NCBI GenBank assembly: GCA_000469685.2
Contig: LS997562.1
Span: forward strand, 21,333,974 to 21,397,973
Length of the DNA stretch: 64,000 nucleotides
Direction of reading: 5' to 3'
Origin: Haemonchus contortus
Taxonomy: Eukaryota; Nematoda; Chromadorea; Rhabditida; Trichostrongylidae
Shown here: one piece after another, positions 10,892 through 31,785 of the stretch
How positions within the stretch are numbered: position 1 is the stretch's first letter
How the letters are laid out: every line of letters begins with the position of its first letter
Position numbers and translations under genes: made by a program
The notes under the pieces: model-generated
Told to the model about the DNA's origin: nothing
What the model saw: only the letters and a program-made list of their open reading frames with translations
The model's database searches: none

Positions 10892-12420
10892 TTAGTACAC
10901 AATTCGGTCCCCAGTGGGTAGTACGTCCCCATCGGGAAGACTGACGAAGACAGTGGATCAATTCGTGGATTAAAATGGACGGGGGATCCTTCATAACGAG
11001 GGTAAGTGGAGAACCATTAGGTTAGGTGAGTCCGATTCAACTTACAGAGACTCATCAAATCCTCTCCGATAATGGGATAGACTTTCGAATTTTCAAGTAC
11101 GAAGATCACGAAGATAAAAGGGGGTTACTGGGAAATGCAAAAGAGAAGGTCCTGGCCGGGATCGAACCGGCGACCTTCTGCGTGTGAAGCAGACGTGATA
11201 ACCACTACACCACAGGACCATGTGCCAATCACGTGTTAAACATTCTCTCTGAATAAACTCAATTTGTTGAAGACCGAATGCATTGCACAATGCTGTTGTC
11301 ACTCAGCACTAAGTAATCGAACCTAGTGGATTAGAATATAGCTCCTAAATGGGAGTGACTGATATTAAGTCAAAAATCTACAAAAAATATATGTACAGAT
11401 GAAATTTCCAGCTGAAGGTGGTAGTCCACTTGAAGCTTCTGACGAATGACTGTTGAATTCGGGCATAAGGAAAAACTCTGAAATAATAGCAGTTATCGTT
11501 AAAAGATGTGAATCTATGCACACATAGGAACATTAGATCTGAAGAGACAAAACTGAAAATCTGTTCTTTCCATTGACATTGCCAATTGACAACGTACTTA
11601 TTGTGCTCACTTTTACATAGATTTGAAAGGAAAATAGTTAGAAGCAGACGATGGTTAATTTTAAAGCGTCAAAATGGAAAGAAAGAAGCTGAGGGAACCG
11701 TCTATTCTTCTACAAAAATGCTGTGACAAAGGGAAAATTTGCGACAGTAGGGAGCGACATGATTAGGCAATGGAGGTTCCTTTTTCTTGAACAGTCTCAA
11801 GCCCCACTGGATCACGTTACCATTTTTTGGCGCTGCCACTTCCTTCTGTCTGAGGAGTGTTTTTCTTTGACCTTAACAGAAGGAAAATTCCTTCATACAA
11901 ACGAATTAATTTACATTTTCTTCAATGATTTCTTACTTGATTTTGATACCATTAATGGTATCCTTGCCGATCAATATATCCAATAATTTCAAAAAATTTA
12001 GATGTTGAGCCCTTAAAAGTTCAAAGAAATTGAAGAATCAGTTTCGGAGGTAGGCCCACACGTGCCAGATATAAGCTAAATGGCAAAATTAGGGGCATCC
12101 TAATTGTGCGGAAAACGGTTAAAGAGTAGTAGTTGGATTCATCCGACAACAGTCCAGTCTATTTTGATCAGAGCGGCTCAAAACCAACACCCCCACTATT
12201 TGGAAATCTTGTCTGCTAATCTTCAACAGTTCTCTTCACACTTATGATGCCCCTGAGAATCGATGGCATTGGAACGATGATTTCGATAGAAGTAGAGTTG
12301 CATTGAAGATTTTTTTCCTACATCTACTGTCAAAAAGGGAGGATCGATTGTATCAAGTGCAACACTTTATGGAACTTACCATGGAGAATGAATGTAGCCA
12401 ACATCTTCCACTTTTTTCCA
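10892..12420 (-). other. Candidate extra 3' exons of the kinase gene (12420-12380 and 10940-10892)
   Basis: Downstream of the kinase exon ending at 13057, the minus strand has a 41-nt segment bounded by TTTTTCAG and GTAAGT (12420-12380), then an acceptor CTTCGTCAG at 10941-10943 followed by 16 codons and TAA. A weak donor GTCAGT inside exon 12, after the conserved HRDKPEE motif, would join these in phase and give the tail beginning WKKVEDVGYIHSP. The tail does not resemble the usual PEEAL...TVP family C-terminus, so this is only a possible alternative 3' end. The stretch 11980-12380 shows nothing else that I can call. Confidence 0.25.
11148..11219 (-). tRNA. tRNA-Val (anticodon CAC)
   Basis: A 72-nt cloverleaf on the minus strand. 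The acceptor stem GGTCCTG/CAGGACC pairs at 7 of 7. The D arm follows TGGTGTAGTGGTTATCACG, typical of eukaryotic tRNA-Val. The anticodon loop TTCACAC gives anticodon CAC. The T arm is GCCGG-TTCGATC-CCGGC with a perfect B box. There is no intron and all key positions are intact, so it is probably functional. It lies downstream of the kinase stop at 13057 on the same strand. If the proposed extra kinase exons are real, it lies inside a kinase intron. Confidence 0.96.
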
Positions 12421-12779
12421 CTGAAAAATAAACATTAATCATTGAGGATTGGCGACTTTCAAACAAATAGCCCAATCAATCAGTTTTTACGACGTTGCGG
12501 CTCTATAGAAGAGCGGGTCGGGCGAAATGGATGAGCAGCAAGTGGGTATTCTCGGCAGCCAGGCTAGTCATAACTTGCCTCTATAGGATGTTCAAAGTGA
12601 TAGCTTTTTTTCGAGGGATACTTCGAGTTATAGGGTTGAAGGGCATAACTGCAGATGCAAAATAATTCACCAGCGGTGAAGAAAACGAGAACACTAGCAG
12701 GAAACTCAAAATATTTAGTTCTCATCCAACAGTCCCTTGTAAGGATCGCAGGAGACGAAATAGGATGGCTGGACGAGAT

Positions 12780-12960
12780 TTCACTCACGCGCGGACAATC
12801 ACTTAATTGAGTGCGCAGCAAACGTGCTCCATTTGATCTGCACGACGTCCTTGCACTGGGAATTCCAACTTTTCCCCTCATAGCGCGCGATCGGGTGCGG
12901 CGAACGCGACGCCGTTTTTGAAAAGAAGATACCAGACCCCCTGTCCTTTACAAAAAGAGG
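12780..12960. repeat. Dispersed repeat R2, copy A
   Basis: About 100-150 bp are shared with 15300-15480 in the same orientation. Both contain a GGGAAT/GGGAAATCGAA stretch, then TAGYGCGCGATCG, a CGGC...GCGCGA...CGCCGTT block, and a GAAGRTRCCAGA end. It lies just past the kinase stop codon. No coding capacity is evident. Confidence 0.5.
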
Positions 12961-13056
12961 TTTTTGTAGATCAGTCCCCAAGCCCTTATGCGCCCTACCA
13001 GTGCTTTAGAGCTGGGAGCGGAAACACTTCCTACCGCTAACGCCACGAACTAATTA

Positions 13057-20996
<7,940 letters not shown>

Positions 20997-21011
20997 GGCC
21001 TGCAAAAAAAA
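20997..21011 (-). promoter_or_regulatory. Probable spliced-leader trans-splice acceptor of the kinase gene
   Basis: On the minus strand, TTTTTTTTGCAG is followed by GCC and then the ATG. No upstream coding exon is evident. An acceptor only three bases before a start codon is the usual arrangement for nematode SL trans-splicing. A short 5' UTR intron with an unseen non-coding exon is the alternative. Confidence 0.6.
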
Positions 21012-23660
21012 TGTAAATATAAACAAATGTTGTCGTACACATTTGTCAATGCTAAGAGCAGCGACGGCTCTCGGACGCGGGAAAACAGTCTTTCAAACTT
21101 TCAAAAAAATGGAATAGCGAAATTGGCCATCATTCACCCAGTATACTTCATTTCCAGAAAATGATTGAAAAGTGTACCGAAACTCGGAGAATATGAATTA
21201 GTATGGATATGATGAGTGTAGTACAGTAGGAAAGAAATTGTCGCGTCGCGGCGAGAGGGACGCCGCGCGCGAAGGATTGTAACAGAATGCCGCAGCAAGT
21301 AAGAAATTCAGTAACAAAAGAATTAACAGTAGGATCATGCCATAAGTAATAATCGCATATTGATCGAGCTGTATAATGGTACGCGACAGTCGCGTGCGGC
21401 GGATCGATTACCCAAAATCGTTCCTAACGCCCGTCTCCCAAACTCAACTAGTGGTGATATCCCTTCAACCAGCATTGCCAGCAGGAAAGTAGATTTCCAT
21501 CACCGTTTGGAAGGACGTGGGAGATGATACTCTCGTCTCATTAGCCCATAGCTTAACAACGGTTTCCGACGGTGTACTGTAGATAAATAACAATGCCAAC
21601 GATTACATATCGTCGAAGGAAAAAAGCAAAATAGCCTGGTATTCCGGAATGAAGTACGAAACTGCAAGACCACCTTCTATGTCAAATATGGGTTACAACG
21701 TGACAGTCTGCCTCTCTTCCAACATCCAAGCATGGGTACCTGCTGGTGCTGGTGGTATGAAATACTTTCGTGGGGTCAAGTCAAGAATCGATTCCGCTGG
21801 GAGTCGATGTGGCTACGAAGCCAAACATTCAACCTATAACTCAATGTTTTTGGGGATAACCAGCCCAAAGAATAGCTCGCCTCCCATCACGTCCGCCCCA
21901 ATTGTTATCGAACGTGCGGCTGTTAAGAACTGACGCTAAGGACAGCAACGAGTACGTGCACATGTGTGAGAGCTGAATATCAGAAACCAAAAGCCAAGTT
22001 CGTCGCGCGGATGTCATGGATGTTCGTGGGATATCATAATTTCATTGAGAATACAGCATCAAACCGTGAGAGAGCCGAATAATGTAACTTAATGACCACT
22101 ATTCCATCAATATTTGACAACCACTACTCTGAAGATTCAGAGAAAGTTAAGTTACTTGTCTATGCGTAAAAATTTTTGAACGAGCGATGGAAGATGGAGA
22201 CGTAGAAGAGGAAAATTCTGGTGATGTACAAAAAATAAGGGAAAGAAATGGACATAAAAGCCATTCAGCCAGTAGCATACAAGTCGGTTCCACGAGGGAA
22301 GTTGGCGTACCCGTGTGCCGAAGTTCCGACTTGGTCCTATGACTCCCTACGGAATGAGGGCACCTTGGCCAACTGGTGCGATTACTGGTTATGAGGGCTT
22401 TTTCTTTGAACTCACTTCCATTGCAGTTCTGGAGATCGGTATTTCTGTCCTCTCTCCCTTCCTAATCTCACTTGTACTGTGGCGACGGGTGGTTTATTTG
22501 CTACTATGCAGTTGTGGCGCACTCTATTGAGTGTATAAATAAATAAATAAATAAAAGTCGAACTTGTGGCTCGAAGTCGAGTTCAGGTCGACCATATTGT
22601 TGTTGTCGGTGTTATTGATGAGTGCTAGTGTTTTGAAAAAAGATATTTAAGTAAAATGCGCCGACGGAATGGTCTCAGCAAAAGTTCCGAAACAGATTAG
22701 TATGCATGGAGAGCTTACAGGGTCATTTACTTGTTTGGTACTCGAAGAAATTAACGGATATGGAGATAGATTACAATCAGATCTTTCACTACCGTAACGG
22801 CCACCATATTTAGCCCTACATAGAACCCCATTTTCAAATTTTCACGAGGATTGCCAATTATAGGCAGAATTTTGGCTTTGGACAGGACTTGAACCTAAAC
22901 TTTACATAGATTCTCTGGACCCCTCACAGAGACGTCCAAAGCTTTACATGAAACTGCTAAATAGTTTGGCTGAAGCAACCCCTCCCTACTCGAGCAGGAG
23001 GCAGCTTCTGCAAGAAAGCGATCGAAAGGCTTGCGTATTCGAAGAAAGCTCCTTTGCAGAGGGGGCAGCTTGGGTAGATTTGCATATGAAGGTAGCAAAT
23101 AAAAACATGGGGAGTAATGTAAGAACTCCCATATGGTAATGGTTGATATCCGTCGTGGTAAGAGCTTCCTCCACGAGTAGCGTGGTGCTCAATAAGTTTT
23201 TAGGGTCCTTTGGGAAGTTTTGACATATTATCAAAGTACTGGAAATACAGCAGGGGATTAGGCATTCCTTGAAAATGTGAAGCACTTCAGACATTTCATA
23301 AGAAGTTAACATCGGAATAATAAGCTGCTGGATTGATTTGCTCTTCTGAAAACCTAGCACAGCACAAGGGCTTTCTAGAAAATTGAACTAATACACTTGG
23401 GCAAATCAAGAATGAGCTCGAAACACTGAATCCAACAGATGAGCAACCACTGGGCGGATCACGTACGCCCTTGAGTACATTTAGTACTTGGACTAAGAAC
23501 GTAGCACTAGACATGTCAAGGATCAATCAGAGACGAAGGATCTATTTTTCAGTAGTCATTCATTTTACTCCAAAGTCTGTGGTTTTAGTGTTCCTTAGGA
23601 TTCCACCAGATACTTCCATCATATTCATTATTCGATAAAAGATAAAGGATAGAGTTCTTG
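21012..23660. other. Intergenic stretch upstream of the kinase gene; no firm gene
   Basis: I see no recognisable coding region here. Items present: a GC-rich patch with CGCG motifs (21240-21270 and about 21380); an AATA microsatellite at about 22535-22555; and a minus-strand open frame of about 120 codons (23349-22986) directly after a TTTTCAG acceptor-like site. That frame begins KSKSIQQLIIPMLTSYEMSE but matches nothing I know. Around 23420-23530 and again at 23925-23960, the minus strand carries two related segments that translate as FLVxVxxVLxGxRxPPS, which suggests a diverged duplication split by the SINE at 23672. Confidence 0.4.
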
Positions 23661-23671
23661 GGATTAATTTA

Positions 23672-23888
23672 ATCCCGTCTGGGGGATCCGCCACACATTC
23701 GTTTTCCACGTAGAATCATCCCATAAAATGACTTGTTGTGGCCTGCCGATGTACGAGTAAGTGCTTTCATCCTCCCAGACAAGTCTGAAATCAATTGACC
23801 GACCTCGAAAGTGTGGAACCCTTGTTTGGCCTGGGCGCTTATCAATCCGGGCATGCGTGACAATGCTCCACTTGCCAATCTACAACAT
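23672..23888 (-). mobile_element. tRNA-derived SINE, copy 4
   Basis: A minus-strand copy of the SINE. Landmarks in reverse complement: ATGACTTGTTGTGGCCTGCC, GTGCTTTCATCCTCCCAGAC, AATTGACCGACC, TTGGCCTGGGCG and a decayed head ending CACTTGCCAATCTACAAC. It separates two related segments of the flanking DNA (see the entry for 21012-23660). Confidence 0.8.
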
Positions 23889-23959
23889 ATCCCGTAAACC
23901 TTGAAATAGTGGATTCAATAAATAATTGGTTACTGGGAGGACCACGTAAGCCTCTAAGT

Positions 23960-26900
23960 ACATCTTGTATTCTAACCAAAAACCGATAAAAAAATGTAAT
24001 AATTCATTTTACACGTTCACCCAGTGGCCTTTCGTATTCATGAAGGTCTCATCACACATTTTCAAGAAACTATTGCTTCTATAGTTCCAAAATAATCGCC
24101 TTGATTAATAATAAATAGATAATAAAAGTTAAAAAAATTCCCAATGCTATAAATACTCTCAAATAATTATGTAACGTAATCTGGTACTGTGCTACTTTCA
24201 AAACATAATGTCCAGGGCATGTGGAATACATGTTCCATGGAGCCACGTTTATAGTTTTCACAGAGTAGTTTCGTCAGAAAATGTAATTTACTTTAAAAAA
24301 TCCGTAGCTAATTTCAATTACCAGCCGAGATTTCCATTTATTTATTCACTTATTTTTTGGGAAATCAAAAAAAAATTCTGGAGGATATCTGTGAAACGGA
24401 AGCATAGCATAAGGCCTGCTTGCACTTGACAGAGTTTAAAAAGGAATTAGCCCATGCGTAAATCCGTTTGACGAAATGACGTAAAAGCGGATGAGGACAT
24501 TAGAGATTTAGGAAGTACATACACGAGTTTTCAATTAGCTAATGAAGAAGAGATTGAGAAAATCTGGATTTCCCAGATCCTACCCAGCTCTATTCTCGTC
24601 CGGGCTCAATCGCACTTAAGAAATACGGATATGACGATAGGATTAGCCAAGGAAGAAAACGCCCACTAAGTAAGAGATGAAGTTAATCTGAATTCGTAGG
24701 TGCCTCTAGCTCTCTTCTCCTCCCGGCTGAATCATCAGCGGCCACCATCTGAAAGAAAGGAGGGCTGAGGTGCGACGTATTCAATGGCTCTGACCGATAG
24801 AGCTGCCCATCCTTCAGAGGTCCTGACGCGAAAAGCCGGAGAAACCACCTCGTGAAGTTTCATTCACTTCTCCATTGCATCATCCAGTAAATATATTACT
24901 GAACACAAATCTTCTACCAACCTTTTTCAAGAAAAAAAAACTATTAGAATAACCTTTGCTCTGGCAAAAATCATGCTTCAAAAGGGATTGAACCTTCCAC
25001 TAACTAATTTCACTGGAACCTTACTCAAACCACTCAACTACTTCTCATCGTCCTACCTTATAAGTAATGAAAACTGGTCTTTAAAAAGCACATTTGAGTA
25101 TTGATACGTCTGGTAGCGCACGAGGCCTGAAACACCCCCGTCCTACGAATGGTATATGTATGTAGTAGCTACCATAACAGCAAATTCGTTCCAGGACCGT
25201 GAAATGATCCTTCACCCACATGAATCATGATCTTTCACATTCATTGAAACCTAATCCTACAAACTCCATGAGGTGACGTCCATGGAGCCATTATTCCCAT
25301 GAGTTCTCCCTAGCAAGTTATGGAGACTAATTTATGAAGAATAGTTCTTCTAATGTAGTCAAAACTATGTGAACATCAAGTTTTGTATGGTCATTTCAAC
25401 TACGCACCTACAAAATATTTTTGCAGTAAACAAGATAGATTTATTCGAATAATTCTTGTTTCCTTTTCAATTCGCTGGAAGACAAGCCATTTCAAAAAAT
25501 AAAATGACATCCAGCTGTTTGTCTCTTGAATAGGATTTTGTCGATTTCGACTTTCTTTCTGGCAATTTCGGAACTCCCACGGAAAGCAGTCCTTTGTAGA
25601 ATCCAAAAGGGTTTCAGATGGAATCGGTTGAATCGTAGGACACCTGGACGACGTGACACAAAAGGGGAGAGGATATCAAAGAGTATGAGAATCACGGAAG
25701 AGATCCATTAGCTTGAGCGAACGGGAGAAGAAAAAGAGATTATCTGGATTTGTGCACGTGTTCACTTGGAGATTTAAGGAAAGCATGAATTTTCGATCGG
25801 CCTGTGATGTGATTGAGTAGGGAGCGATGACTCTGTTCGTGACTCTGTTCTGCTGAAATTATTTCTGGCTAGACGGAGTTTCGGAAAAAAAAAGTTATAG
25901 ATGATATTTGAGACAGCTGCCTGCTAGCAAAAGAGAAGAAACAAGGGCGATGTAGACAAAAATTTTATTAACCATCTGTTCGATCGGGTATTGATGGTGG
26001 GAACTGATAACTTAGACAGCCTGATAGTGAATAAGACCTGTGTTACCTGATACAAACGACTAGGTGAAAGCACAGCAACCGCTAGAACCAGGCTTAGGTC
26101 ACTGGGCACTCATACAAGTGCGAGTATATGAATTTAGAGTTGCCCAACACGTACCAAAGAGGTGACGCCTGAAGATCATGCGACAATTAGGCCTCGCAGG
26201 GAAAAGTCACTGCAAAGGTTCCCAGGTGTCAGGGAACCGATTTGAGGCTATTTCGCGCTCGGAGCTAAGCTCATATCTTGTGCGTGGAGATGCTAAAAAT
26301 AGCTATGGAGGAGGAAAGTGAGTGCGGATGAGGGTTTCCGTTTGCGAGTTCCGCTCACCCCTTTGCCCACCTAAACAAGTACGTAAAGTAGATGAAACAA
26401 AACTGATTTGTACGCAAGTCCTACTGAAAGTGGCGCCTAAATTACTGGAAAAGTGAAGTTTGGCATAGCCAAAAGCTGGCTCTCGAAAAGACCGGAACAG
26501 AGAAAATCAGGTGCACGCTACGCATTAGATTCAGCCCTCGTAGCTGAAGCTGTTTAAGGATAAAGGACCCCTTATAAAGGAGGGGTCACTGCATGCTTCC
26601 ATAGACATTTCCTTAGGAGACTGAGTACTTTGGAATTGGACATATTGTAAAGAGGTAGAAATAACTCGTAATTTCTAAATCCATTGAGAATAATAATCTA
26701 CTTCGTTGCTTCGAAAAGTCGATGGACGGCTGGATGGAATCAAAAATCGGCGACAACAGGGTGAACATAGAGACCTTCCCTTCCAATCACAGGCTTTAGT
26801 GCATCGAATGCAATATTGTGGACACGTGCCGAAAAGGTCATAGGATTATTTGATAGGTAATGTACTGGACTATGAACCCCTGTCTAGAGCTTTGAGAAGG

Positions 26901-29560
26901 AATAGGGGAAACGTGATTAGAAAGGACTTCCCTGAAAGCAAGAAAGCAGTAGAAAGGGGAGTGGATGGGAAAACCTAGACAATTTCATTGGCACAGCTGA
27001 TCATGCGAAAAACTGAGAACTTCGAAATTTTTCCTCCTAACAGGTTCCTCAATTCTGCACAAAAACGTGATGGATCACTGTCATGAATAGACCACCCTAG
27101 AGAAATCGATCGAACATGCCAAGAATCACAGCAATCATATGCAATAGATTAAACAGCAGGCAGCCGTCTGAATGGAAAAGGTTTATTTCGCAGCTCTCAG
27201 AGGCCAGCACATCTTGTGCATTCATAAAAAACTGATTATTAACATCAATAACTCCTACCACGGTAGATCCAACCCTCCGCTAGAGATAAAAAGTATTTTT
27301 AAAAGTAAAATCTGAGCTCGAAACCCAATTCTCATTCGAAATGATCAAAAGTTTACATGATTAGTTGCCCATACGAGGGCAAAGCTTTACCCCCGGTATT
27401 ACCACCCACACACTAAGAAAATAAACGGAGGCACCCATCAAATTGAATAAATAGCTTCCAGTTGTGAAAACAATTAAAATAAAGGATGAATGGTTGGAGA
27501 CTTGGGCTTCAATCCTCCCAGATGAATCTGGTGCCGAAACTGGAAATATTAAGTAGTGGGAACAATCTGAATTTACTAGAAGGCAGCTGCTACTGACTGC
27601 TGGAGTTCAATGGGGGACACAGTGATTTTTTTGTCATTTTGAACACTCGTTGATTGAAAAATGCAGTATAATGTTGTCCTTTGAGAATTTTCTGAGCCCG
27701 TCAGGGATCAAATTTTGCAGGACCTGAATATGTGTATGTATGCGGTGTGCATACCTGAGGTATTGCACTTCACGCGGATGCCTCAGTTATTTCTTTGACG
27801 ACTACGGCAAAAAGATTCGAATTTTCAACCTGAATTTAGTCTATTCTTGTCTATGCCTATCCACCCCGTGAACACTACTTTTACGGTAGACCACTATTTG
27901 GTTCGGGCGCCGTTCATTTTATGACGGAGGTGTCAGTGGAGGGGGGCCTACTGACTTGAGCTCGTCTTTCCTCACCCTAGCACATTTCCTACTTTACTTT
28001 ACAACTGGAGGACATCTTACAAGCCATAGTTCTCCAGTTTTCCTTACTAACCAAACATCAACCTTCTCAAAAAGATTCAGGGTGAATTCGTAGTGAATCC
28101 AAAAAAGGTAAAAAGGGAGAAAAGAAATGAGTGAGGATGGCAGAGATTCAAAAATGAGTAAAGAAGAATCTGATATTCACAACATTAGAAGAATGAGTAA
28201 ATTTCTGCAAGCCAAACGAAGGAAAGTTCCAAGAAAGTTTAGAGACATATATAAGCTGAGATTGTATTTACGAATTCATCCACACTTAATTTTCAATTCG
28301 ATTTGATAGAAGGTAGAATGCAAAGAAAAAGAAAAGACCGGCTGCTGCAGAAAGAAACAAATAAAACGAAAAAGAAATTTGGAGTCGATGTGAAAGTAAA
28401 AATGGTAACGGCGAAAAGAAAAGCTCCAAAAATACGTACAAATAGGAATAATTAAACAAAATTTGCAAAAAAATTGCACAAGTTTTGAGTGGGACTCTGA
28501 GATTCGAAGGAGGCCTCCGAAAGGTCCATGAAGTGGAGAAGGATTCCGTGGTATCTTGTCAGGAAATCTCTTATATATAGTCACCATTGTGCTCTGAAGC
28601 CGAGCTCTGGCGATTTATTAAACATATGACCTAATAAATAAAAATCGGGCTGATAAGTAGAACGAATTGATAGCGGCCAAGTATCGTCGAGAATCGTTCC
28701 GGTTGGGGGGTAAGAAATAATTCGAAATTTTGACGCGGCTACTCTGGCTGTTCTCTGGGGGCTTGAAAAAAGGAACCAAAAGGATCGGCAATACTGTACC
28801 TAATCACAAAGGCGAAGCCACCCCAAGATCACCCACAAACTTCTCATGTATCTTTAATAGCGCCTACAAAAATGGCCATCCCAACGGAGCAGTCAGAGAC
28901 TCAGTGGTGGAAGAAACTACCGAAACTATTAGCCTACATTTTGCCAGTAAGTTAAAGTAAATGTAATTAGCAGATAGACTTCATGAAAATCGTCCATCAG
29001 CCACACAATTCGACAAAATAAGTTTTTGCCTAAGAAAGAAAAAAATCTCGGCTGGTAACAGTTGCCCCCCACCAGCACTTTTACACTCCTACAGCGCAAC
29101 ATATGAGCGCTGGTCGGAAATTGACGAAAGGGTTGGGTCAGGTTGATGTTCCAGGAATACACTGTCAGAGGATTGGTTGAAAGCAATGACATAAACATGG
29201 TCGTCGAACATAAGAGTTTGGTTCCCTTCCTTTTCAGGAGCAGGTACTTTACAATGTAGACGCCCAGGCTGGCCCAGACTCGCGTTGTGGTCTGGTCTTC
29301 GGGTGAGCTCCCTATGTAAAATGAGCTGCTTGAGTTTTTATAGAGAATATTGAGTGAACCAAAAGGATGTAGAAGAAAGAATGAGAGGAAGTGCCCTCCC
29401 GTGATCGATTTTCGAGAGGAAACGGAGATGTGGGACTTGGAGTGGACACTATGAGTGATGAACAACTGCTAAGGTCTGATGAGAAGGTACATCACAACAC
29501 AATTAATCAGACATTCATCTATCTATTTATACAAGTAATTAATTGTTTGTTTATCCATCC
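23960..29560. other. Long intergenic stretch; no recognisable gene
   Basis: There is no conserved protein, tRNA or clear repeat copy. A lysine/arginine-rich frame of 45 codons (28318-28455, +, starting MQRKRKDRLLQKE) and a + frame of about 75 codons ending at a GTAAGT donor at 28948 are the most coding-like pieces. Neither has a partner exon I can defend. The 178-codon minus-strand frame at 28929-29465 has biased, hydrophobic composition and no known domain. Confidence 0.4.
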
Positions 29561-29569
29561 GTCTTGTTG

Positions 29570-30245
29570 TCACATTATACTACTTTTCTGCAAGTTGGAT
29601 CGTGTTAGAGATGAAGGAGCAGAAGCTGAAAGATGTGAGGCACTGGACAAAGCAGGCATGCATGGTGAAAACAGCTTGGCTTAACGTCGACACTTTAGGC
29701 AAGACTTAAGATCCTCAGTAGTTGAAAGGCCGGCATATAATCACTCCGTGTGGGAAGCGATTAGCCGGGCGACCTGGAGAGAGCATGCGCCAGCAACAAG
29801 CAATGCAAACTACGAAATACCAAAAGCAAAAAAGCAAAAGTTGGAGTCGAACGTGGAATTTGGAGAAAACTTGTAGAATGAAGGTACTTTCCAAGATGTA
29901 CTTGAAATAAAGCACCACATCTGGACTGCTGGCGGCAAATGGAGCATTGGTCTGAAGTCATAAAAGCCAAAAAAACTTGGTGGTAATGAGCAGCGACTTC
30001 CGAAATAGGCGTTAGCGTGGTATGCATGTGATGGGCGGGACATTCACTAGAATGGGCGGGCCCTACAGACGCATATTACCTGCTTTATCATGGTAGTCTG
30101 GGAGGGAAATTAAGTTGTCAAGGGCGTCTGTAGTTCTCACGATGAGGGAAACGAATTTTGCTTGTGACATTATGCTGTGGATATTTTCGAGCCAATTTTG
30201 TTTTCCCTCCGCCAAGGTATCACCTTCGGCGCAAAAATGAATCAT
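29570..30245 (-). CDS. Candidate small two-exon gene, unrecognised protein (about 73 aa)
   Basis: Exon 1 (30245-30080) begins MIHFCAEGDTLAEGKQNW, continues with a likely helical segment (LENIHSIMSQAKFVSLIVRT) and ends at DYHDKA plus one base before a good donor GTAATATG. A CACTTACAG acceptor about 25 bases upstream of the ATG could take a spliced leader, and the frame is closed upstream by TAA. A strong TCTTTCAG acceptor at 29626-29628 leads in phase to exon 2 (29625-29570), ending NLQKSSIM and TGA. No family is recognised. Evidence is splice-site quality, phase agreement and protein-like composition only. Exon 2 is less certain than exon 1: an alternative acceptor at about 29952 also fits the phase. 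Confidence 0.35.
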
Positions 30246-30599
30246 CACAGGTGACCAAGGCCGTTATCCTGTAAGTGGGCCTGACTTCACGGTGCCAATT
30301 TTGGCTTTTTCTCCTCAAACATTAGGCCCTTCAACGATGAATTTCCTTTGTGTAGGTGCGATTAACTGTCAGTTTCTTGAAAGGTGTCAGGTCCACAGCC
30401 CGTAGAATCCATCGCTCTCATGTTAGTCATTTCAAGTCGCAGAGGTGCATGGTAATTGACCTTGCCGTAATCGCTAATCGCTACGAGGATTCTAGTAGTC
30501 CTAAATGAACCAGAACTTTTCAATAGCGCAGTGTGTGGACGCTAAATTCCAGACGTCACATACTGCGTCCCGAGGCCTTGCGTCCCCCGAGAAGTATAA

Positions 30600-30752
30600 T
30601 GCTACCAAATTCGTCTGGAACGATAAAGCCACTGGCTTGAACATGCGCTCACCATCTCAAGCCATTGTATAAGCCACAGCCACCTCATTTAAACATCACT
30701 ACGATTCTTAATGGAAGTCGAATGCGCGGGCGCATCCCGAAACAAAATAATC
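30600..30752 (+). mobile_element. tRNA-derived SINE, 5'-truncated copy 5
   Basis: Only the 3' half is present: CCAAATTCGTCTGGAACGAT, AAAGCCACTGGCTTGAACAT, CAAGCCATTGTATAAGCCAC, then CACTACGATTCTTAATGGAA and GCGGGCGCATCCCGAAACAA. The tRNA-like head is missing. Confidence 0.8.
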
Positions 30753-31526
30753 GATTTCTGCCGAATCTCCACTCCAGAGTTTCACTTGGGGGAGAACTGT
30801 GAGTGGACATACCGCGATTCTTCAGGGTAAAAATTGAAAAAAGTGGCAAAATTAGCATTATTTATGGAATAACCCATCATATGGGGTTCCGAATGTTTAC
30901 AGAGTGAGAGGCGAAAGCAATGCATGTTTTGAGCACCCAAACAAATTAGCAACAAATGCATAAATCGATTTGGAAGAAACTCAGGACCTGTATTACAGTT
31001 ATGTGAATTAGTTCTGCAACTTCGACAGGTAAACACGTATTCCTCACTTCCTTGAGCGATTTCAGAGAGAGACGTGCAGTATCTGCCATGCCAGTTTAAA
31101 CCCCCACCAAAAAAGTTTGATATTCGATCAACCACTCCAACTGCAATCGATTGCTATCCTGGTAGGAATGTTCGGAAGGGGAGCAGAATTCCATTAGTTT
31201 TACGATGAAAGCGTACTCAAACGTAAAATCTAAGTGGCTGTTTAGACATCTAGGCATTAGAAGGGTACTCCAAATATATGAGCATCACGCAGAAGAAGAT
31301 GGACATGTAGAGTTAATACTGGGTCGAATGAGGGTCGATCTATAGGGAAGGCTAAATGGGTGAGATGAAACCGTAATTTTTCTGCGAGTCAGGAGCACTC
31401 ACTTCACGGTGACGACTGATGGTGCAAATTCGACATTACGCTGTGATTGATCACAAAAATAGATATTCCAGGATCCTTGTGAGGCATAAGGCGGATGTGC
31501 TATAGCTGGGAGACGATCCCCGGACC

Positions 31527-31785
31527 AAGTAGTAGTAGTAGTAGGTGTGTGATAGTGGTCACGGGTGCACTATCACACCCATGGCCCGGGATCTAACCCC
31601 GGATGGCTATCCGTCTAGGCCGACCAAGCCTTTCATCCCTCCGGGTTGATCAAGTGGGAGGATAAAAGCTCTGACTTGTAAATCGACTGACTATCGCAAA
31701 CCATTGTATGACGGTCGAATGCGCATTCGGAACATTGCAACGATTTTGAATAGAAGTCGCGCGCGTGGCGCATCCCAAAAATAGG
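31527..31785 (+). mobile_element. tRNA-derived SINE, copy 6, next to a GTA microsatellite
   Basis: A short (GTA)n/(AGT)n run precedes a decayed head (GGCCCGGGATCTAACCCCGG replaces the B box). The body is well kept: CCGTCTAGGCCGACCAAGCC, TTTCATCCCTCCGGGTTGAT, GGGAGGATAAAAGCTCTGAC, CTATCGCAAACCATTGTATG and the tail GATTTTGAATAGAAGTCG with GCGCATCCCAAAAA. Confidence 0.85.

Noticed and set aside
28318..28455. Lysine/arginine-rich 45-codon ORF
   Set aside because: Purine-rich DNA gives such translations by composition alone; no acceptor, donor or poly(A) signal supports a gene.
28929..29465. 178-codon open frame on the minus strand
   Set aside because: Hydrophobic, serine-rich translation without domain or splice support; likely chance.
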